A stretch of DNA of 64,000 nt, taken from NCBI GenBank assembly GCA_934047225.1, contig OW203997.1, positions 5,938,417 through 6,002,416 on the forward strand. Direction: 5' to 3'. The translations under genes were made by a program, and so were the position numbers. Below, piece after piece: positions 24,217 to 36,861 of this stretch; position 1 is the first letter of the stretch; every line of letters starts with the position of its first letter. Source of the stretch: Ypsolopha sequella (Eukaryota; Arthropoda; Insecta; Lepidoptera; Ypsolophidae). The notes under the pieces are model-generated. The model was given only the letters and a program-made list of their open reading frames with translations, had not been told where the DNA came from and searched no databases.

Positions 24217-24603
24217 TAGTTTATGCTTCAAGGGCGCAAAGGAATAAATTACGAGGACGATTTAAAACACGAGCGTAGCGAGTGTTTTAAACGTAACCGA
24301 GTAATTTATTGCTCTTACGCCCGTGTATCATACTACGTTTTTCAATGCATAGTGTGAGGAAATAAAACAAATATAATTTTGTGAACTTTAAATTATAATT
24401 GGCTCAAAAGGACTGTATCCATAGCCGTTAAACGGTGTAAAAAAAGTATAACGTCTATGGTACACAGGAAAGGCTGCAGGTTAGCCAACCATTGTAAACA
24501 AATTAAAAAAAATAATAATAATAAAGCCCTAGGGCAAAATAATCGACTTTTTGTTCGGTTTTGATGCATAAAAAGTGGGCCTTTACGAGCACATGCATTG
24601 AAA
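24217..24603 (+). mobile_element. TAGTTTATGC repeat, copy 2
   Basis: Same ends and hairpin as copy 1, with an extra (ATA)n plus AAGCCCTAGGGC segment inside that copies 3 and 4 also have. Confidence 0.7.
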
Positions 24604-25306
24604 AATCAGTTAACGATTCGGCTTTTCTCGGATATCATCGCCTAAATCCCGAGGCGGAAATGACACGAAATACATTACCGCGATTTCTTTTAGGTAGCAT
24701 TCAATTTGAAGTATTATAAACGCAATGTATAGCACCTGCCAAGATGACATTACTAACCGGTAGACCTAAGAAATTTATTATGCAGAAGCGTCATGAATTT
24801 GAACATTCATTATTTACTGAAGCTATACTTGTATACAATATATAAAAAAAATACATATATAAGTCAATATTTTACTGTTTGATGTAAGTTATAGTACGAT
24901 ATTACGTCGGATTAATAATTAATAACCAAATTGAAAATTTTAAAAACCGACCAACCGATTTTTGTTGATATTTCATAAACTGCTTGACCGATTTTGATAG
25001 AATCGAATATTTTCACGAATGAAATTAGCGTTCATATACATATATGTATCATATACGTCAAACTGTTTTTATTGACACTAAGAAGGCGGACTGTCAAAAT
25101 AATCAATTATTTTTCTTATTTCAATATAAAGGTTGTGTTAGTTTTGAGCTACAAAGGAGGTTTTATTGCTCATATCGTTCTTGTATTGTATTCAATAAGA
25201 CAACGAGTAATATAATTAAAAGTCATATCTGTAAATTGATAACTCTATGTGAGAGATGAGGGATTCACGACAATTACCGAGGTTGGCCGAATCGTTAACT
25301 GATTTT
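24602..25306. mobile_element. Inverted-repeat element with perfect 21-bp ends
   Basis: AAAATCAGTTAACGATTCGG(C) at 24602-24622 and its exact complement at 25286-25306. 705 bp, AT-rich. Two overlapping short ORFs (from 24994 and 25044) are not recognised. It abuts the TAGTTTATGC repeat copy 2. Confidence 0.65.
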
Positions 25307-26135
25307 AATCGTACTGTATGTATAACAGATTTCACCAAAAACATAAACTGCACCGTTAATTCAAGAGAATGACGACAGATGGAGTGTGGCGATATCTCGA
25401 AAAAATACTACAAGTCAACAAGAGCTTCTTCACGACAAAAATAAATAAAGGCACGTTAAAAAAATATCAACGGTACAACAAATGGGACGAAATAAATCCA
25501 AATCATGATTATTTAAACTTTTTTTATAAATAAAAACCCTGGAATAGAATATATATACGATCTTATTATTTGGTAAGGTATATCAGTTTTATAATACGAC
25601 AACACTGCCTTGCACCGCAGATATTATAAACCTTTTTCTGAAATGTCGATTCAAAAAGTCGAGGATTCATACTGCAGGCATTATGATTGCTGATTTGACA
25701 GAAATAACTTGACAGTATCGCTAATAGACAACTTTTCGCCAAAAATAATATTTTTTGCACTTTTTTTTAACTTTTACGTAGAAATTGAGTCAGCTGATTC
25801 ATTAAATTTTGTACTAGGAAGTGGAAAATATATACAACAAAAATACTTTTTATTAACAAATGGGACTTTTTAACGATATACAATCTACCCTAAAATCATC
25901 ATGATAAATATAAAATATTGAAATGCAAAACAGTAAATAAAAGGTTTTATTCCCTGACATTTGCAAACGTCACCATTCTCTCGAATGAACGGCCGGAGTT
26001 TAAATGTGAACAAGGGGCCGAGTCCAGTACAAAGATAGTGCAGGATTGTCGTCTTCAAGATAAAATTGGGTGCCGAGGTTTACGGAGGTTCCTTCAGTCA
26101 TAACTGCAATATTGTAAAACGTTCTTCAATTGTTT
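25307..26135. other. Intergenic, no gene seen
   Basis: AT-rich, no family recognised. Confidence 0.4.
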
Positions 26136-26139
26136 TTAA

Positions 26140-26632
26140 GAGGATGGCATACCCTAGCAACTTGTTTTATTACCCGTCCAGCACAATAAGTCTAATGGCA
26201 AAGACCTTATTTGCTTTTTATAGAGGCGATTATATGTTGGCTCTTTGGCCTCTTGTTCTTGGACGCGTAATACTGATCACGCAGCGAAACAACAAATTGG
26301 TGTGTTTTTAGCTAATACTGAAATATTTTGTAGGGGAAAAAGTATTGGATTTAGGTAACATCCCTTCATATTTCTATTGCCTATTTTATAAAAAAAACAA
26401 GTTGATCTCTTAACCGCGTTTTTGAAACGAACGTTGGAAAACCAAAAAAAGAGGGTGGAAAACATTTTTTTTTGACAAAAGTATAAATCTTAAAACATAG
26501 TTTATAGGTGGAATCCCTAGATAAAAGATCGATAAATCAAATATATTTTCTTCAATATGAGGAGAGACCTATTTTCTTCCAATGAACCCTTGAAAACCTG
26601 GTGTTGTTGATGTTCTAGCGTCAGGTGTCCCG
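26140..26632 (+). mobile_element. TTAA-bounded repeat, copy 2
   Basis: 493 bp between TTAA at 26136-26139 and 26633-26636. Same ends and colinear interior as copy 1. Confidence 0.55.
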
Positions 26633-26903
26633 TTAAACATTCCATTTGCTGAACGGTAATGGAAAACACAAAGAACGTCCGAGTGTTGAGTTGACTGTTC
26701 CCAGGAGCAGCACACACTCGGAAAAACATCTCTGACACCCCTTCGCCAGATATATGTCGTGGCGGTATGTATGTTGTTGTTTCTTACATGAATGTAAAAT
26801 TATCTGCTCCTGCTTGAGTTTGGGTACTTATAATTAAGTTGATTGACTTAAACGTGTTATTAAAATATTATGTCTAATCTAACCCTTCAGTCTTATCAAT
26901 TAA

Positions 26904-27412
26904 GAGTATGGCCTATCCTAGCAACTTTTGTTATTACCCCTCCAGCACAATAAGTCCAATGGCAAAGACCATTATTGCTTTTGAAAGAGGCGATTATACG
27001 TTGGCTCATTGCCCTTTTTTTCTTGGACGCGTAATACTAATGATCACGCAGCGGAACAACTAATTGGAGTGTTTTTAGCTAATACTGAAATACTTTGTAG
27101 GCAAAAAAATATTGAAATCAAGTATTTTTTTATGTTTTATTCTGAAATAAATGATTTTTATTATTATTATTATTATTAAGTAAATTTACTTGTATTAGCT
27201 ATTTTCTGAAAAAAAAAAAAACTAAAGAAAACAAGTTGAAATATTTTTTTTTTGACAAAATTGACATTGCTTATAACTTTGTTAACTCAATAAAAGACCA
27301 ACAAAACAAATGTCTTTTTTTTCAATATAAGGAGAGACCTAATTTCTTCCAAAGAACCCTCGAAAGTCTGGCGATGTTCATGTTCTAGGCTCAGGTCGAT
27401 CCTTAACTTGAA
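26904..27412 (+). mobile_element. TTAA-bounded repeat, copy 3 (divergent)
   Basis: Between TTAA at 26900-26903 and 27413-27416. Colinear with copy 2 but more diverged. It includes an (ATT)n run at 27158-27179. Confidence 0.5.
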
Positions 27413-27756
27413 AATTAAATAAAGGCAGTCACACAATCATTGAGTCAAAAGATTCATGGATATTACCGCAGAGTCCTGATGATGATGTGTCCTAAATTCA
27501 TCGAAAGCTAAGATTAAAATAGTAAAAAAAAAAAAAAAAGCGGGACTAAAATAAATTTATCTAAACTAAACTAAACTTAAAATAAAGCTAAAATAAAGTG
27601 CCTGTGCCTCCCGCACAGTTAAACAAGTGGGTGCGTAGATATTACAAAACATTTATGATGTCAACTTATTTTAATGAAATTATTTATCTACTCTTATTTA
27701 TTTATTTATTACACTTTTTGTACCTTGACAAACATAATTTACAACACATTTTCACA

Positions 27757-27845
27757 TAAAAGACAGACATTGTGTACAAAGGCGGCACTTATTGCTAATA
27801 GCAATATCTTCCAGGCAACCTTTGGGTGGAATGAAAAATATGTTA
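27757..27845 (-). repeat. LINE 3' tail fragment, minus strand
   Basis: Complement matches the 3' UTR at 21985-22065 (ACCCAAAGGTTGCCTGGAAG ... GCCTTTGTACACAATG). Confidence 0.6.
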
Positions 27846-27854
27846 AGGGGAAAT

Positions 27855-28172
27855 GAGTCGTATCCTCTACGAAACGCACAACTTAAGATGGTTCTTATTA
27901 TTTTTGAATTACAGATAGTAAAATAAACGTGATTTATGGCATTTCGCGAACATAGTTTAATGTCAGTTAAGCTATTCTGGCAAAATGTCATTATTTTATT
28001 CATTACGTTGTAAATGTATGGGCACACAAACTTAAAACACGCTTTCAAGTCGTTTTGAAACTAAACTATGTTCGCGAAATGCCGTAAATCACGTTTATTT
28101 AATATCTGTAATTCAAAAATAATAAGAACCATCTTAAGTTGTGTGTTTAGTAGAGGATACAAATCGTTCCTC
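27855..28172. mobile_element. Inverted-repeat element with ~110-bp arms
   Basis: Left arm TATCCTCTACGAAACGCACA ... GCGAACATAGTTTA, right arm its near-exact complement, with a ~95-bp loop. It directly adjoins the LINE tail at 27757-27845. Confidence 0.7.
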
Positions 28173-28365
28173 CTTCGATAAAAAGGGTAGCGTTAATGCT
28201 AACAAAAAAGCAACGTGCTAATTTTAACCAAAATGTAATATTAATTAACATAAAAATAATCGTAATTATCTTATGATTTGTCAAGATGACCTAGGTATAA
28301 AACCTACTGAACCACTTTCTGTAAATACATATAGACCATTCCCGTGCAATCCCATCTGTCTAGAA

Positions 28366-28700
28366 CAGTGTTTTTCAATCTTTTTCATGGCGTGACCCCC
28401 TTAGTAAGGAAGTATATTTCGCGACCCCCTATCCTCCGCTGTTTTTAACTTGTGCTTTTTATGTCACCAATATCGAATATCGAATGTATTGTGTATGTTG
28501 CCATCGCAAAGTATCCATTGAGTTCTGTAAATTATAATTTCAAAAATAAAAGATTAAAATTTCAAACATTTTGAATTCAAAAAAATATATATTCTAATTT
28601 ACAGAATTCAATGGAAGCTTTGCGATGGCAGCTTACACAATTCATAAGTGATAAGGTTTTGTTAAAAAATTATTGAGTGAATTTTGAATTTAAGTGTTCT
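28366..28700. mobile_element. One end of a hAT/Charlie-like element, possible fragment
   Basis: Begins CAGTGTTTTTCAATC followed by GGCGTGACCCCC, a start familiar from hAT elements. I could not find a matching right end nearby. An inverted pair (about 28475-28535 and 28597-28655, sharing GCGATGGCA) lies inside. Confidence 0.35.
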
Positions 28701-28844
28701 GTTTCGATTAATTAGAAATCCGGCTGCGAAACCGCTCTTAACTACTTGTTCGTGACAACTATACATATGTAACTTACCTAAAATACATATTTACGATCAA
28801 AGAAGTAGATAATATGCAGATTTTCTGCAGACAATATTAAAACA

Positions 28845-29400
28845 AAAACCGGTCAAGTCAGACTCGCGTACCTAGGGTTCCGTATCATGGATGAAAATTT
28901 TAATTGTGATTTAGTTTTCGTGAATTTCTTACCTGCTATAATTTTCCTCTAATCATTTATTATTATTTATGATTATTTCATTCATATTTTTCGGTCCACC
29001 AGTTTTGGAGATAAAGGGGACATACAATTTTTGGTGGTTTTTAGAGATTTCTCGAAATTAGTGCCAGTAATTATACAGTTAAAGTATATATTTTTATAAT
29101 TAACTCTTTAATATCTACAATTTGATACCCATAATTGTATTTTTAAGATATTATTTTTTATTGTTCCCTCTTTTGTATTGGAAATATTTTGTACAATTTG
29201 AAATATTTTATTACACCGTGTTATGTGGGCAAATTAATGCCATTTTTGTGCCAAATTTCAAGTCTTTAACGGTGCTAAAGTTATGATTTGAGGCTGTGAC
29301 ATACGGACGAACGGACGGATCGACAACGGAGTCTCACCAAAAAGGTTCCTTTTGTACCTTTTAGGTACTACAACATTTAGGTACTACGACATTTCTAGTC
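28845..29400 (+). repeat. AACCGGCCAAGTGCGA-type repeat, near full
   Basis: Starts AAACCGGTCAAGTCAGACTC, GGGTTCCGTATC, passes TTAACGGTGCTAAAGTTATG and GACATACGGACG, ends AAAAGGTTCCTTTTGTACC. Abundant in moth genomes in my experience; class not determined here. Confidence 0.65.
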
Positions 29401-30029
29401 AAAGGTTCCTTACCATGAGAAATTTTATTTGTGTATTTTTTTCTGAATGATTATGAAAAAAGCTGAAAGATCTGTACCTTATTCCTTTTTCTCAAAGAAC
29501 ATTGCTTACACAATTTTGGCAAATATATAGAGGTATGTATAATATGTCATAGAATTTGGCATATCATGATTTGCCTGGGCTGGGCATATCATATTTCTGC
29601 GTTAAATTATATCCCTCGATCCGCTCCACTTTGCTCAGCTCCCCAAACCTAACAAACTTCTCCTCGCTCCGCTTCGCTCCAGTCGTTGTCACGCCTATAT
29701 GAGAGAGATCAATAAGTTTGTAATCAGACTGGAGTGCTAACTTCTATAGAAAGCCGCACGCTAAAATAACTGACCTTCATGCTCGTTGGTAATACTCGTT
29801 ACTTTTTCTCTGCGGTACATGTACAGTGCTACAAGGATCTGGTGGCGCGTGGACGACAATGACAGTTGTGAAACAAGGAGTATGGTAGCGGTGTTAGTTA
29901 CGAATTTGGACACAACCAATCCACGCGCTAAAGATTCTTGTAGCCCTGTATCTGTTTGTGTTGCTAATGAAAAAGTAAAGTGCTAGAATAATTATTGAAA
30001 ATCTGCGCAATAATCTTAAAATTCTAACG
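29401..30029. other. Intergenic, no gene seen
   Basis: Contains a CTCGCTCCGCTTCGCTCC-type stretch around 29665-29690, as near 56.2 and 56.9 kb. Confidence 0.4.
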
Positions 30030-30164
30030 GTGTTACTACAAAACGGTGTTTAACTTTAGACAGTGTTTAAATCTGTTGCTGTCACTTTTTTACGATATGA
30101 AATAAAAGGGGACAACAACAGATTTAAACACTTTCTAAAGTTAAACACCGTTTTGTAGTAACAC
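30030..30164. mobile_element. Short hairpin element
   Basis: 135 bp: GTGTTACTACAAAACGGTGT ... complement, arms about 52 bp, loop about 30 bp. Confidence 0.65.
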
Positions 30165-30888
30165 AGTAAATGTCTAGAAATGTCAATGAACCATTTTTAT
30201 ATAGCAAAGTTTTCAGAAACAACGTCTTTTTATAGCAAGAAAAAAGCGGCCGTTTTTAGCAAATCTTAAAATTTTAGCTCATCGAAGACGTTGTCTATGA
30301 AAACCATGCTATTTAAAAATAGTTCATTGCTATTTCTAGATGTATGTCGTGAAGGAACTTTTCAAGGTAAACACACTATTTTAGGAATTCAAAAGGATTA
30401 CGATGAGGAATAATTCTTTTTATTATTTCAGAAGTATTTTTTTTTCTTATCTTTTTTTCGAGCTTTTTTCCATAGAAGTCAAGCAACAAAAAAAAATATT
30501 TTTTTCTAAAGTCACAGCACTTTTGCAAGTTTGGCGCCATTTGTATCCTTTGATAAGGGACGGAACCCCAAACTACCTTATATCAAGACATACCTGTGCA
30601 TCATGCTGGCTTCGTGATAACGCGTAGTTACGAAGAACGATAATTATCTTATCTTACGATAAAAAACGTTTCTTTATTCGAGGTCGTCATTCTATTTATT
30701 ACTTATACAATTTTATTTAACGTTTTTCTCTTTCTTGTCTGTCGCTTTTAGGGCATGCGATTTAAATACCGTTAAATTTACCAGCTCAAGGTTCTTGTAC
30801 CGGTAATACCGGTTTTACTGGTTAATTCCTAAATATGTATTATTAGTCTTTTGTCCGTGAATGTAATTAATGACTAATGTCCCTTGCA

Positions 30889-31022
30889 GCCAGTTGCAGA
30901 AAGGGTTTTTAAGTTAAATGAACTTTTAAAGTTGATGCCATCCATTACATTGTTCTTGACAAAGAAAGTGACAGCATTCATTTTAAAGTTTCATTAAACT
31001 TAAAACCCTTTCTGCAACTGGC
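30889..31022. mobile_element. Short hairpin element (GCCAGTTGCAGAAAGGG)
   Basis: 134 bp: GCCAGTTGCAGAAAGGGTTT and its complement AACCCTTTCTGCAACTGGC at the far end, with further pairing in TTAAGTT...AACTTAA. Confidence 0.65.
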
Positions 31023-31475
31023 CGTATGAGGCGTCCATGAATCACGTGACACTTTCAATTTTTGACCCCGACCCACCCTATTGATACTTTGGTGACCGCT
31101 TTCAGGAAACAAACTAAAGCCAAGTAAAGAGTCTAACCATTACAACAGTGAAAGAATTTTCAAAATAATTTTGGTAGTTCCAGAGCTTAGAGTATCTATA
31201 GTTCCAATGTATCCTTTAAGTTTCAGAGATTTACAAACAAATAATCACATTTTACCTCTAAATGATGTCAGTGTTGACTGTACAAACAAAATCCCTTGAA
31301 ATGCGAAATCGAAAAAGAGACTAACTTAGTTGAGGCTCGATTATATTGACGTAATACATCAATAACTTTCACTTACTATTAAAATTTTACGTTGGTCATC
31401 AAGACAAAGTTGCGGTCAAACTAGTTAATTATTGAATATATATCACAGATATACATCAATGTATGTGCTACAAAT

Positions 31476-32345
31476 TAGAGATGAAACGGATAGTGATTTG
31501 GCCGGATACCGGATACCGGATATCCGGCGAGGCACTAGGCCGGATAGCCGGATATCCGGCTCAAGATATTCGTTTCGCACTAATTGAGCAAGTCTAAATA
31601 TTACGCACCAAGGTGCGTGCGGGTGCAAGTGGGCGAGATTATTCGTGCATTTTTTAAATGAAGATCATTTCTAAATGATCGTATCACAATCATACAAATG
31701 CTGGTTGGAAACGCGAAACAATTTCCGATCCTAACGAAATTTGTAAATATGTATCTTTTGTCTTCTTGGAGTGGTGTATACTGTATATAAATGGACACGA
31801 ATCTTTAAATGAAACCGCGTAATATACTGTTCATACTGAACAAATTTTCCAAAGTAACATATTGAAAAAACAAAATTGAACCTGCCCGCCCAGTGCCCTT
31901 TCAAAATTTATAGTAGGTTTTCAAAATGAGTAAGGAAACACGAAAATATTTTTTCATTTCCACAAGTATGTATCTTTGGAAAAGTTGTTTAGTATGATTT
32001 CAGTATGACCATGTGTTTTTATTAAAAGATACCTGTTGAGTTACATTCGGTATATTGTGAGAGCAAAAGAAGCTGGTGTAATGTATGAAGAAAAGCAGAA
32101 ACGTTTATTCCCAACAATTGATGTAAAGCTTGTCTTTATCTACCATAGCTCAATTCTTATTCACTTTATGTATTAGAATTTAGATTATTCAATCTATTTT
32201 ATGATTTAAACGACTTTTTGTATGTTGAGTTAAGTATCCGGTATCCGGCCGGATACTGACTACTATCCGGCCGGATACCGGATACCAAAAATATGGCCGG
32301 ATAGGCCGGATACCGGATAGTAACCGGATATCCGTTTCATCTCTA
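31476..32345. mobile_element. hAT-type non-autonomous element (family D) with CCGGATA arrays
   Basis: 870 bp, ends TAGAGATGAAACGGATA and its inverted copy, with an exact 8-bp duplication CTACAAAT (31468-31475, 32346-32353). Dense CCGGATA/TATCCGG repeats fill about 80 bp at the left end and 120 bp at the right end. The interior is AT-rich with no transposase ORF. Confidence 0.92.
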
Positions 32346-32748
32346 CTACAAATACAAGTATAGATGTGTAGGTACTAATTACTAATACAAGTTTATTTAT
32401 CCGTGACAAAATCAGGCACAGGAGTTATTAGTATTTGCATCATTATTTCAGAATTATTATTTGTTAATTTGATGTAGAAATTATAAAACACCATTAATAA
32501 AAAAACTTGCAATATTATCTCTGAAATAATAAAATTATCACAAGTATAAAATACAATTTAAACTTTTCTTTGAATTCAAAAAATTAAATATTAGTTTTTT
32601 TGTTCCAAAAACAAATGCACAAACACCGTAGACCAGACGTCCACACCTTTCCTCTCAGTAAATAAAGAGGACGCTATGAAAACCAGCCATCCAGTCCGGC
32701 TACCGGCGACATGCAAACAAAGATTTCAAAGGTAATTATTAATAATAA

Positions 32749-34441
32749 TAAGCCTTTACCGTACTATGACAGCACCAAAATGTTTCCACCTTTAAATGGG
32801 TGACGCTCAGAGCTCAGATGTTTGGAATCAGTGCTCATCTGAACACAGTGACAGTTGTGCACTTAAAGTTTTGAATTTTTACGACTTTAGTAGTCTGATC
32901 AGTTTGCTGACCGTAGGTAGACAGATTGCGTACTTATATTGTGCGCGCGTCGGCATTATGTTAACGCACACATTCAAAAACAATGCAATAGATTTTAGGT
33001 GCCAGGGCTCATCTAAACTTTTGCAATCTTTGCATGCAAAAGTATCCATGTCAGACAATTGTGATAAACAAAAAACAGACAGACCAATATTCGGAAGAAA
33101 AAAAAACTGTCTATCTGACTTGTTATTTTCATTCATTACGTAGTTAATCGATAAAAAGTTATCGAATCATATTAAATTGTTCTAATCGTTCTGATAACGG
33201 TTTGTTTGTGTTTAGTAATAAAAGTACGAACAACATAATAAAGAATATATACGAAAATAAAGAACCAGGTACGCACGTGCATGATACAGTGTATTAATGA
33301 TGTGATACGACTGGATGATTGCCTTTTATAAAAGTGTAAACAAACTACAGAAAAGCAAAGATTTCAAAAGTTGAGATGAGCCCTGGCACCTAAAATCTAT
33401 TGCATTGTTTTTGAATGTGTGCGTTAACATAATGCCGAAGCGCGCACACTTATGAATGCGCAATCTGTCTACCTACCACGGAACACTTTTACCAGGAGCT
33501 ACCTACGGTCAGCAAACTGATCAGACTACTAAAGTCGTTAAAAATTCAAAACTTTATGTGCGTTTAAAGCGCCCAATAGTGTTGCCAACAGTTATACTAG
33601 CTTTCCACCAGATTCGACTTCTAAAACCACCAGAAAACCACAAAAAATAACGGCCTTACTCTCATAATCGCTAAATTTTCCACTAAACAAATTTTTAGTA
33701 TTTACAAAAGTAGAAGTAGTATTTACGTTTAACTTTTTTTTTGTAGATGCTTCTTTGACATCCCATGACCTGTACTTTCAATAACTTGAAGCCAATCTTT
33801 TAAACGTGGGTCTTGAAGCCAAGAATCCCGAAACTTTTGCGTATATTGCGGTTTCAGCATAATTACGCATGATTGAACTCGCGAAAACAATACGTCACAC
33901 TAAGCAGTCCATAACCGAGTTGACTCAGTTTTGTAACTACTGCTAAAAAATATTCTACAGGGAATCCCCGCATATGTATAGTGTATCGAGCAAGATGGTT
34001 CGTTTGATGCCACGACATTCTAACGGATTCAGTATTGCCTAAACAGTAAAAGTAAATTAAATGAAGAAGAAATAATATATTTCAAAAAGTGGTATAAAAA
34101 GTGGTTTACTAACAAAGTAATCGTATTTTCAGTAATTGAAACTGAATTCTACTAAATATGTGTGTCTATGTGTGGAAACTTTGCTGGTATTGTGTTGTTT
34201 TTTGTGTGATTGTTATATGTTGATTGTAACTTATTGTTTCTCAAATAAAAAGATAATAAATAAATAAACCACTAGAAAAATATACCAGCCACTAAAAGCA
34301 ATATTTTGCCACTAAAAGGGGGGTTGAAACCACCAGTTTTAGTGGAAAATCCACTAAGTTGGCAACACCCAACTATCACTATGTTCAGATGAGCACTGAT
34401 TCTAATAATACTTTATATGATCTGCTACGGTAAGGGCTTAT
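32749..34441. mobile_element. Long-arm inverted-repeat (foldback) element
   Basis: Left arm about 32815-33020 and right arm from 33369 are inverted copies (shared stretches include ATTTTAGGTGCCAGGGCTCA and CAGTTTGCTGACCGTAGGTA). The right arm is broken by the hAT-like element at 33574-34369 and resumes to AATCAGTGCTCATCTGAAC. Outer ends ATAAGCCYTTACCGTA match each other. Short ORFs in the arms are not credible genes. Confidence 0.65.
33574..34369. mobile_element. hAT-like element (family F) nested in a long inverted-repeat element
   Basis: About 0.8 kb with ends GTGTTGCCAAC / GTTGGCAACAC and CCACTAAA or CCACCAG repeats inside both ends. The flanks read CCCAATA and CCAACTA, an imperfect duplication. 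It breaks the right arm of the larger element at 32749-34441, which supplies the outline of the original site. Confidence 0.55.
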
Positions 34442-34449
34442 CGTTTGCA

Positions 34450-34640
34450 GAAAAGTGAGAAGCTGAGCGTGATGGGTCTTGAGTCTGGTGAGCCCTATCT
34501 CTGTACTTCGGGCACAAATATGGTCACAGTTTAAAGTGCCTTTCGAAGCACGCAGCTCGAACACAAATGTGCGCCTACAGGATTTGAGCTCACGACCTCC
34601 AGATTAGTGGTTGAGTACTCGAACTAATAGACCACAGAAG
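34450..34640 (-). mobile_element. Degenerate tRNA-derived SINE
   Basis: On the minus strand a tRNA-like head (ACTAATCTGGAGGTCGTG, degenerate B box GAGCTCAAATCC) is followed by a body ending near CTCAAGACCC. No clear A-tail was identified. Confidence 0.4.
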
Positions 34641-35274
34641 CAAACAAAAGTTAAAATAAATAACCATCGTGTATCATCTCGACACAGCAACATGCTGAGT
34701 TGCGGCCTATTTAGTGGCAGTGAATACATGAGATCTATTTATGTTGTTTTCTCTTTGTTGCTTCATTTATTTTTGTGTAATCATAAGCATTAGGCTATTA
34801 TTTATGTGTGGTGCCATCTTGTGCATCATCTTCCATTAAATAAACTTCTTTCTTTCATGAAAATGATCTAAAAACCAAAGATATAAGACCTAATACTCGT
34901 ACAAAATTTCGTATTCGAAAGAATGGTGTTGTTTTTATTTTTAATAAATCAAATTTTAGAATTGTTCCAAGTGTTCGAAAACGCCCTTATCCAGACGGCC
35001 GAACTGTGATATTATAAAATAAAAGAAGTCAATGTAGCTGTCCCTATTATATTGAGAACAGAAAATTCCTTGTACTATCCAACAAATTTATTTAGTATTT
35101 CTGACCGATTTCGCCTTTATCGCATTATCAATGGAATTACAAAAAAAAAAAATACGATCAAGGCGAAAACCTCGGCGTAGATACGTTATACTTTCTTTCA
35201 AATCCATTACCTATTGAAAACATTTAGCGGTTGTTGTTGCTTAAATCTAGATCTCCATTTACCTTTCCAGGAAC

Positions 35275-35345
35275 ATAGAACATAGAACATTTTTATTGGT
35301 AATGTGCATTACAAGTCAATTTTTTTTTTTACATTCTTCACTTAG
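35275..35345 (-). repeat. Possible LINE or SINE 3' end, minus strand
   Basis: (AGAACAT)n and TTTTTATTGGTAATGTGC followed by an oligo-T run, as at 3' ends read on the minus strand. Confidence 0.3.
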
Positions 35346-35892
35346 AAGTAAATTATAACATTAATAGTACAATAGTACACTGTGCGATGAATCAAAAATA
35401 AATAAAAATAAATTAATTCAAATAATAATAATAAAAAATTGTATTAAAATTTCAGGCATATTTGTTGTTTACATGCAAAGTTTTATATTTAAATTGATCT
35501 AGTACAAATTTGAGAGGGCGTTGCTTCCACATCGCCAGATCACATTTGATGCAGCCAGATGGTCCGTCTCTGGCCGTCAACTGTTCATAAATTACTTCCA
35601 GCTCTTCTTGGCCCTGACCAATCGATGAAGGCCTGTAAATAAAAGTCACACTTGAAATGGGAATGTCACAAGGAATTGAAGGGAGTTTTCCATCTGTACT
35701 TCCGTAACAAAGTTTTAGAAACTATTTTATTTCTATGGGTTGCGTATGGCCATATGGGTTGGAAAAAGTTGCAAGCTATATTGGTGACTAGGTGATTACT
35801 CATTTCAGATGATATAGCGATTTATTTTCTGTAGAACGCATATTTTCCAACGAACTGGTATTATACAGAAAATTTGAACAGTTTAAAGGGAA

Positions 35893-36300
35893 AAAAAACC
35901 GGCCAAGTGCGACTCAGACTCGTGTACCTAAGGTTCCGTATTGTGGATGATAAATTTAATTTTGTAATTTTTTTTCGTGAATTTCTTAACAGCTTTTTTT
36001 TCCTGTAATCTTTACATAAACACATATTACAATTTTTTGTTTTACATATTATTACATATTACCAGTTTTATGCTTGAGTCTGCATTTTGAATAGCATGGT
36101 AAGAGTGTTTAGCGGAATATTGCAAATTATTAATATATCCACAAATTTACATATTACCATGTTTTTTATTCATATGTTTTTGTTCACATATTTTGTGGTT
36201 TTTAAAAGATTTCTCGAAAACAGTGCCAGTAAATATAGTAAAAAAAGTATATATTTTTACAATAAACTTTTTAATATCTACAAAGCTAAATATTTGTGTC
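35893..36300 (+). repeat. AACCGGCCAAGTGCGA-type repeat, truncated
   Basis: AAACCGGCCAAGTGCGACTC and AGGTTCCGTATTGTGGATG at the left; the conserved right end (ACGGACGG) is missing. Confidence 0.55.
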
Positions 36301-36583
36301 ATCTCATCAGTCATGTATTTTTATCCGTTTCCAGTGTAGTCTGGCGACCTAATTTATCTAAAACTGCTCGCAGCAGGTAAATAAAAACAAGAACCATTTT
36401 GTCGCAACACAGATCAAACTGAACTAGTCTAAAAACAACAATTCAATTTTGTTACCGTCCGTTCCCACTTTGATGGCAAAGTAGGCCGCTTAATTAACCT
36501 ATTTTATTGATAGAAGCATCTGTTTTTTTATTAGCGTTTTGTCATAATAGACTTGTTTTTATAAAAAAAAGTTTGTACTGTCA

Positions 36584-36584
36584 G

Positions 36585-36615
<31 letters not shown>

Positions 36616-36616
36616 A
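36584..36616 (+). repeat. (AAAT)n microsatellite
   Basis: About eight AAAT units, followed by AAAGATTTTTATTCAACAG, possibly the tail of a minus-strand retroposon. Confidence 0.8.
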
Positions 36617-36744
36617 AAGATTTTTATTCAACAGAACACAACACAAAACACACAATACTTAAAGACTATTTAGGATTAGACAGGTTCTGTTGAAAAGGTC
36701 GGTGACTCAGCTTTGATCAACCCTTATTTACTGACAGTGGCGTG

Positions 36745-36845
36745 TGTAGTAAAATAAATAACTAAGGTTCAAATGACATGTTTATCTGTTTTCAATCCAT
36801 GACGTTCTCAATCACAATGACATGACATTCATAGATAATACCACA
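36745..36845 (-). repeat. 3' LTR of the integrase-only element, with a 35-bp deletion
   Basis: 101 bp, same termini as the 5' LTR. The missing 35 bp is bordered in the other LTR by direct repeats of GTTTTC, which points to deletion between short repeats. Confidence 0.88.
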
Positions 36846-36861
36846 TTACTCCCTCCATATT

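Noticed and set aside
32796..33143. 115-codon ORF and its antisense partner
   Set aside because: Both lie in the arm of a foldback element.
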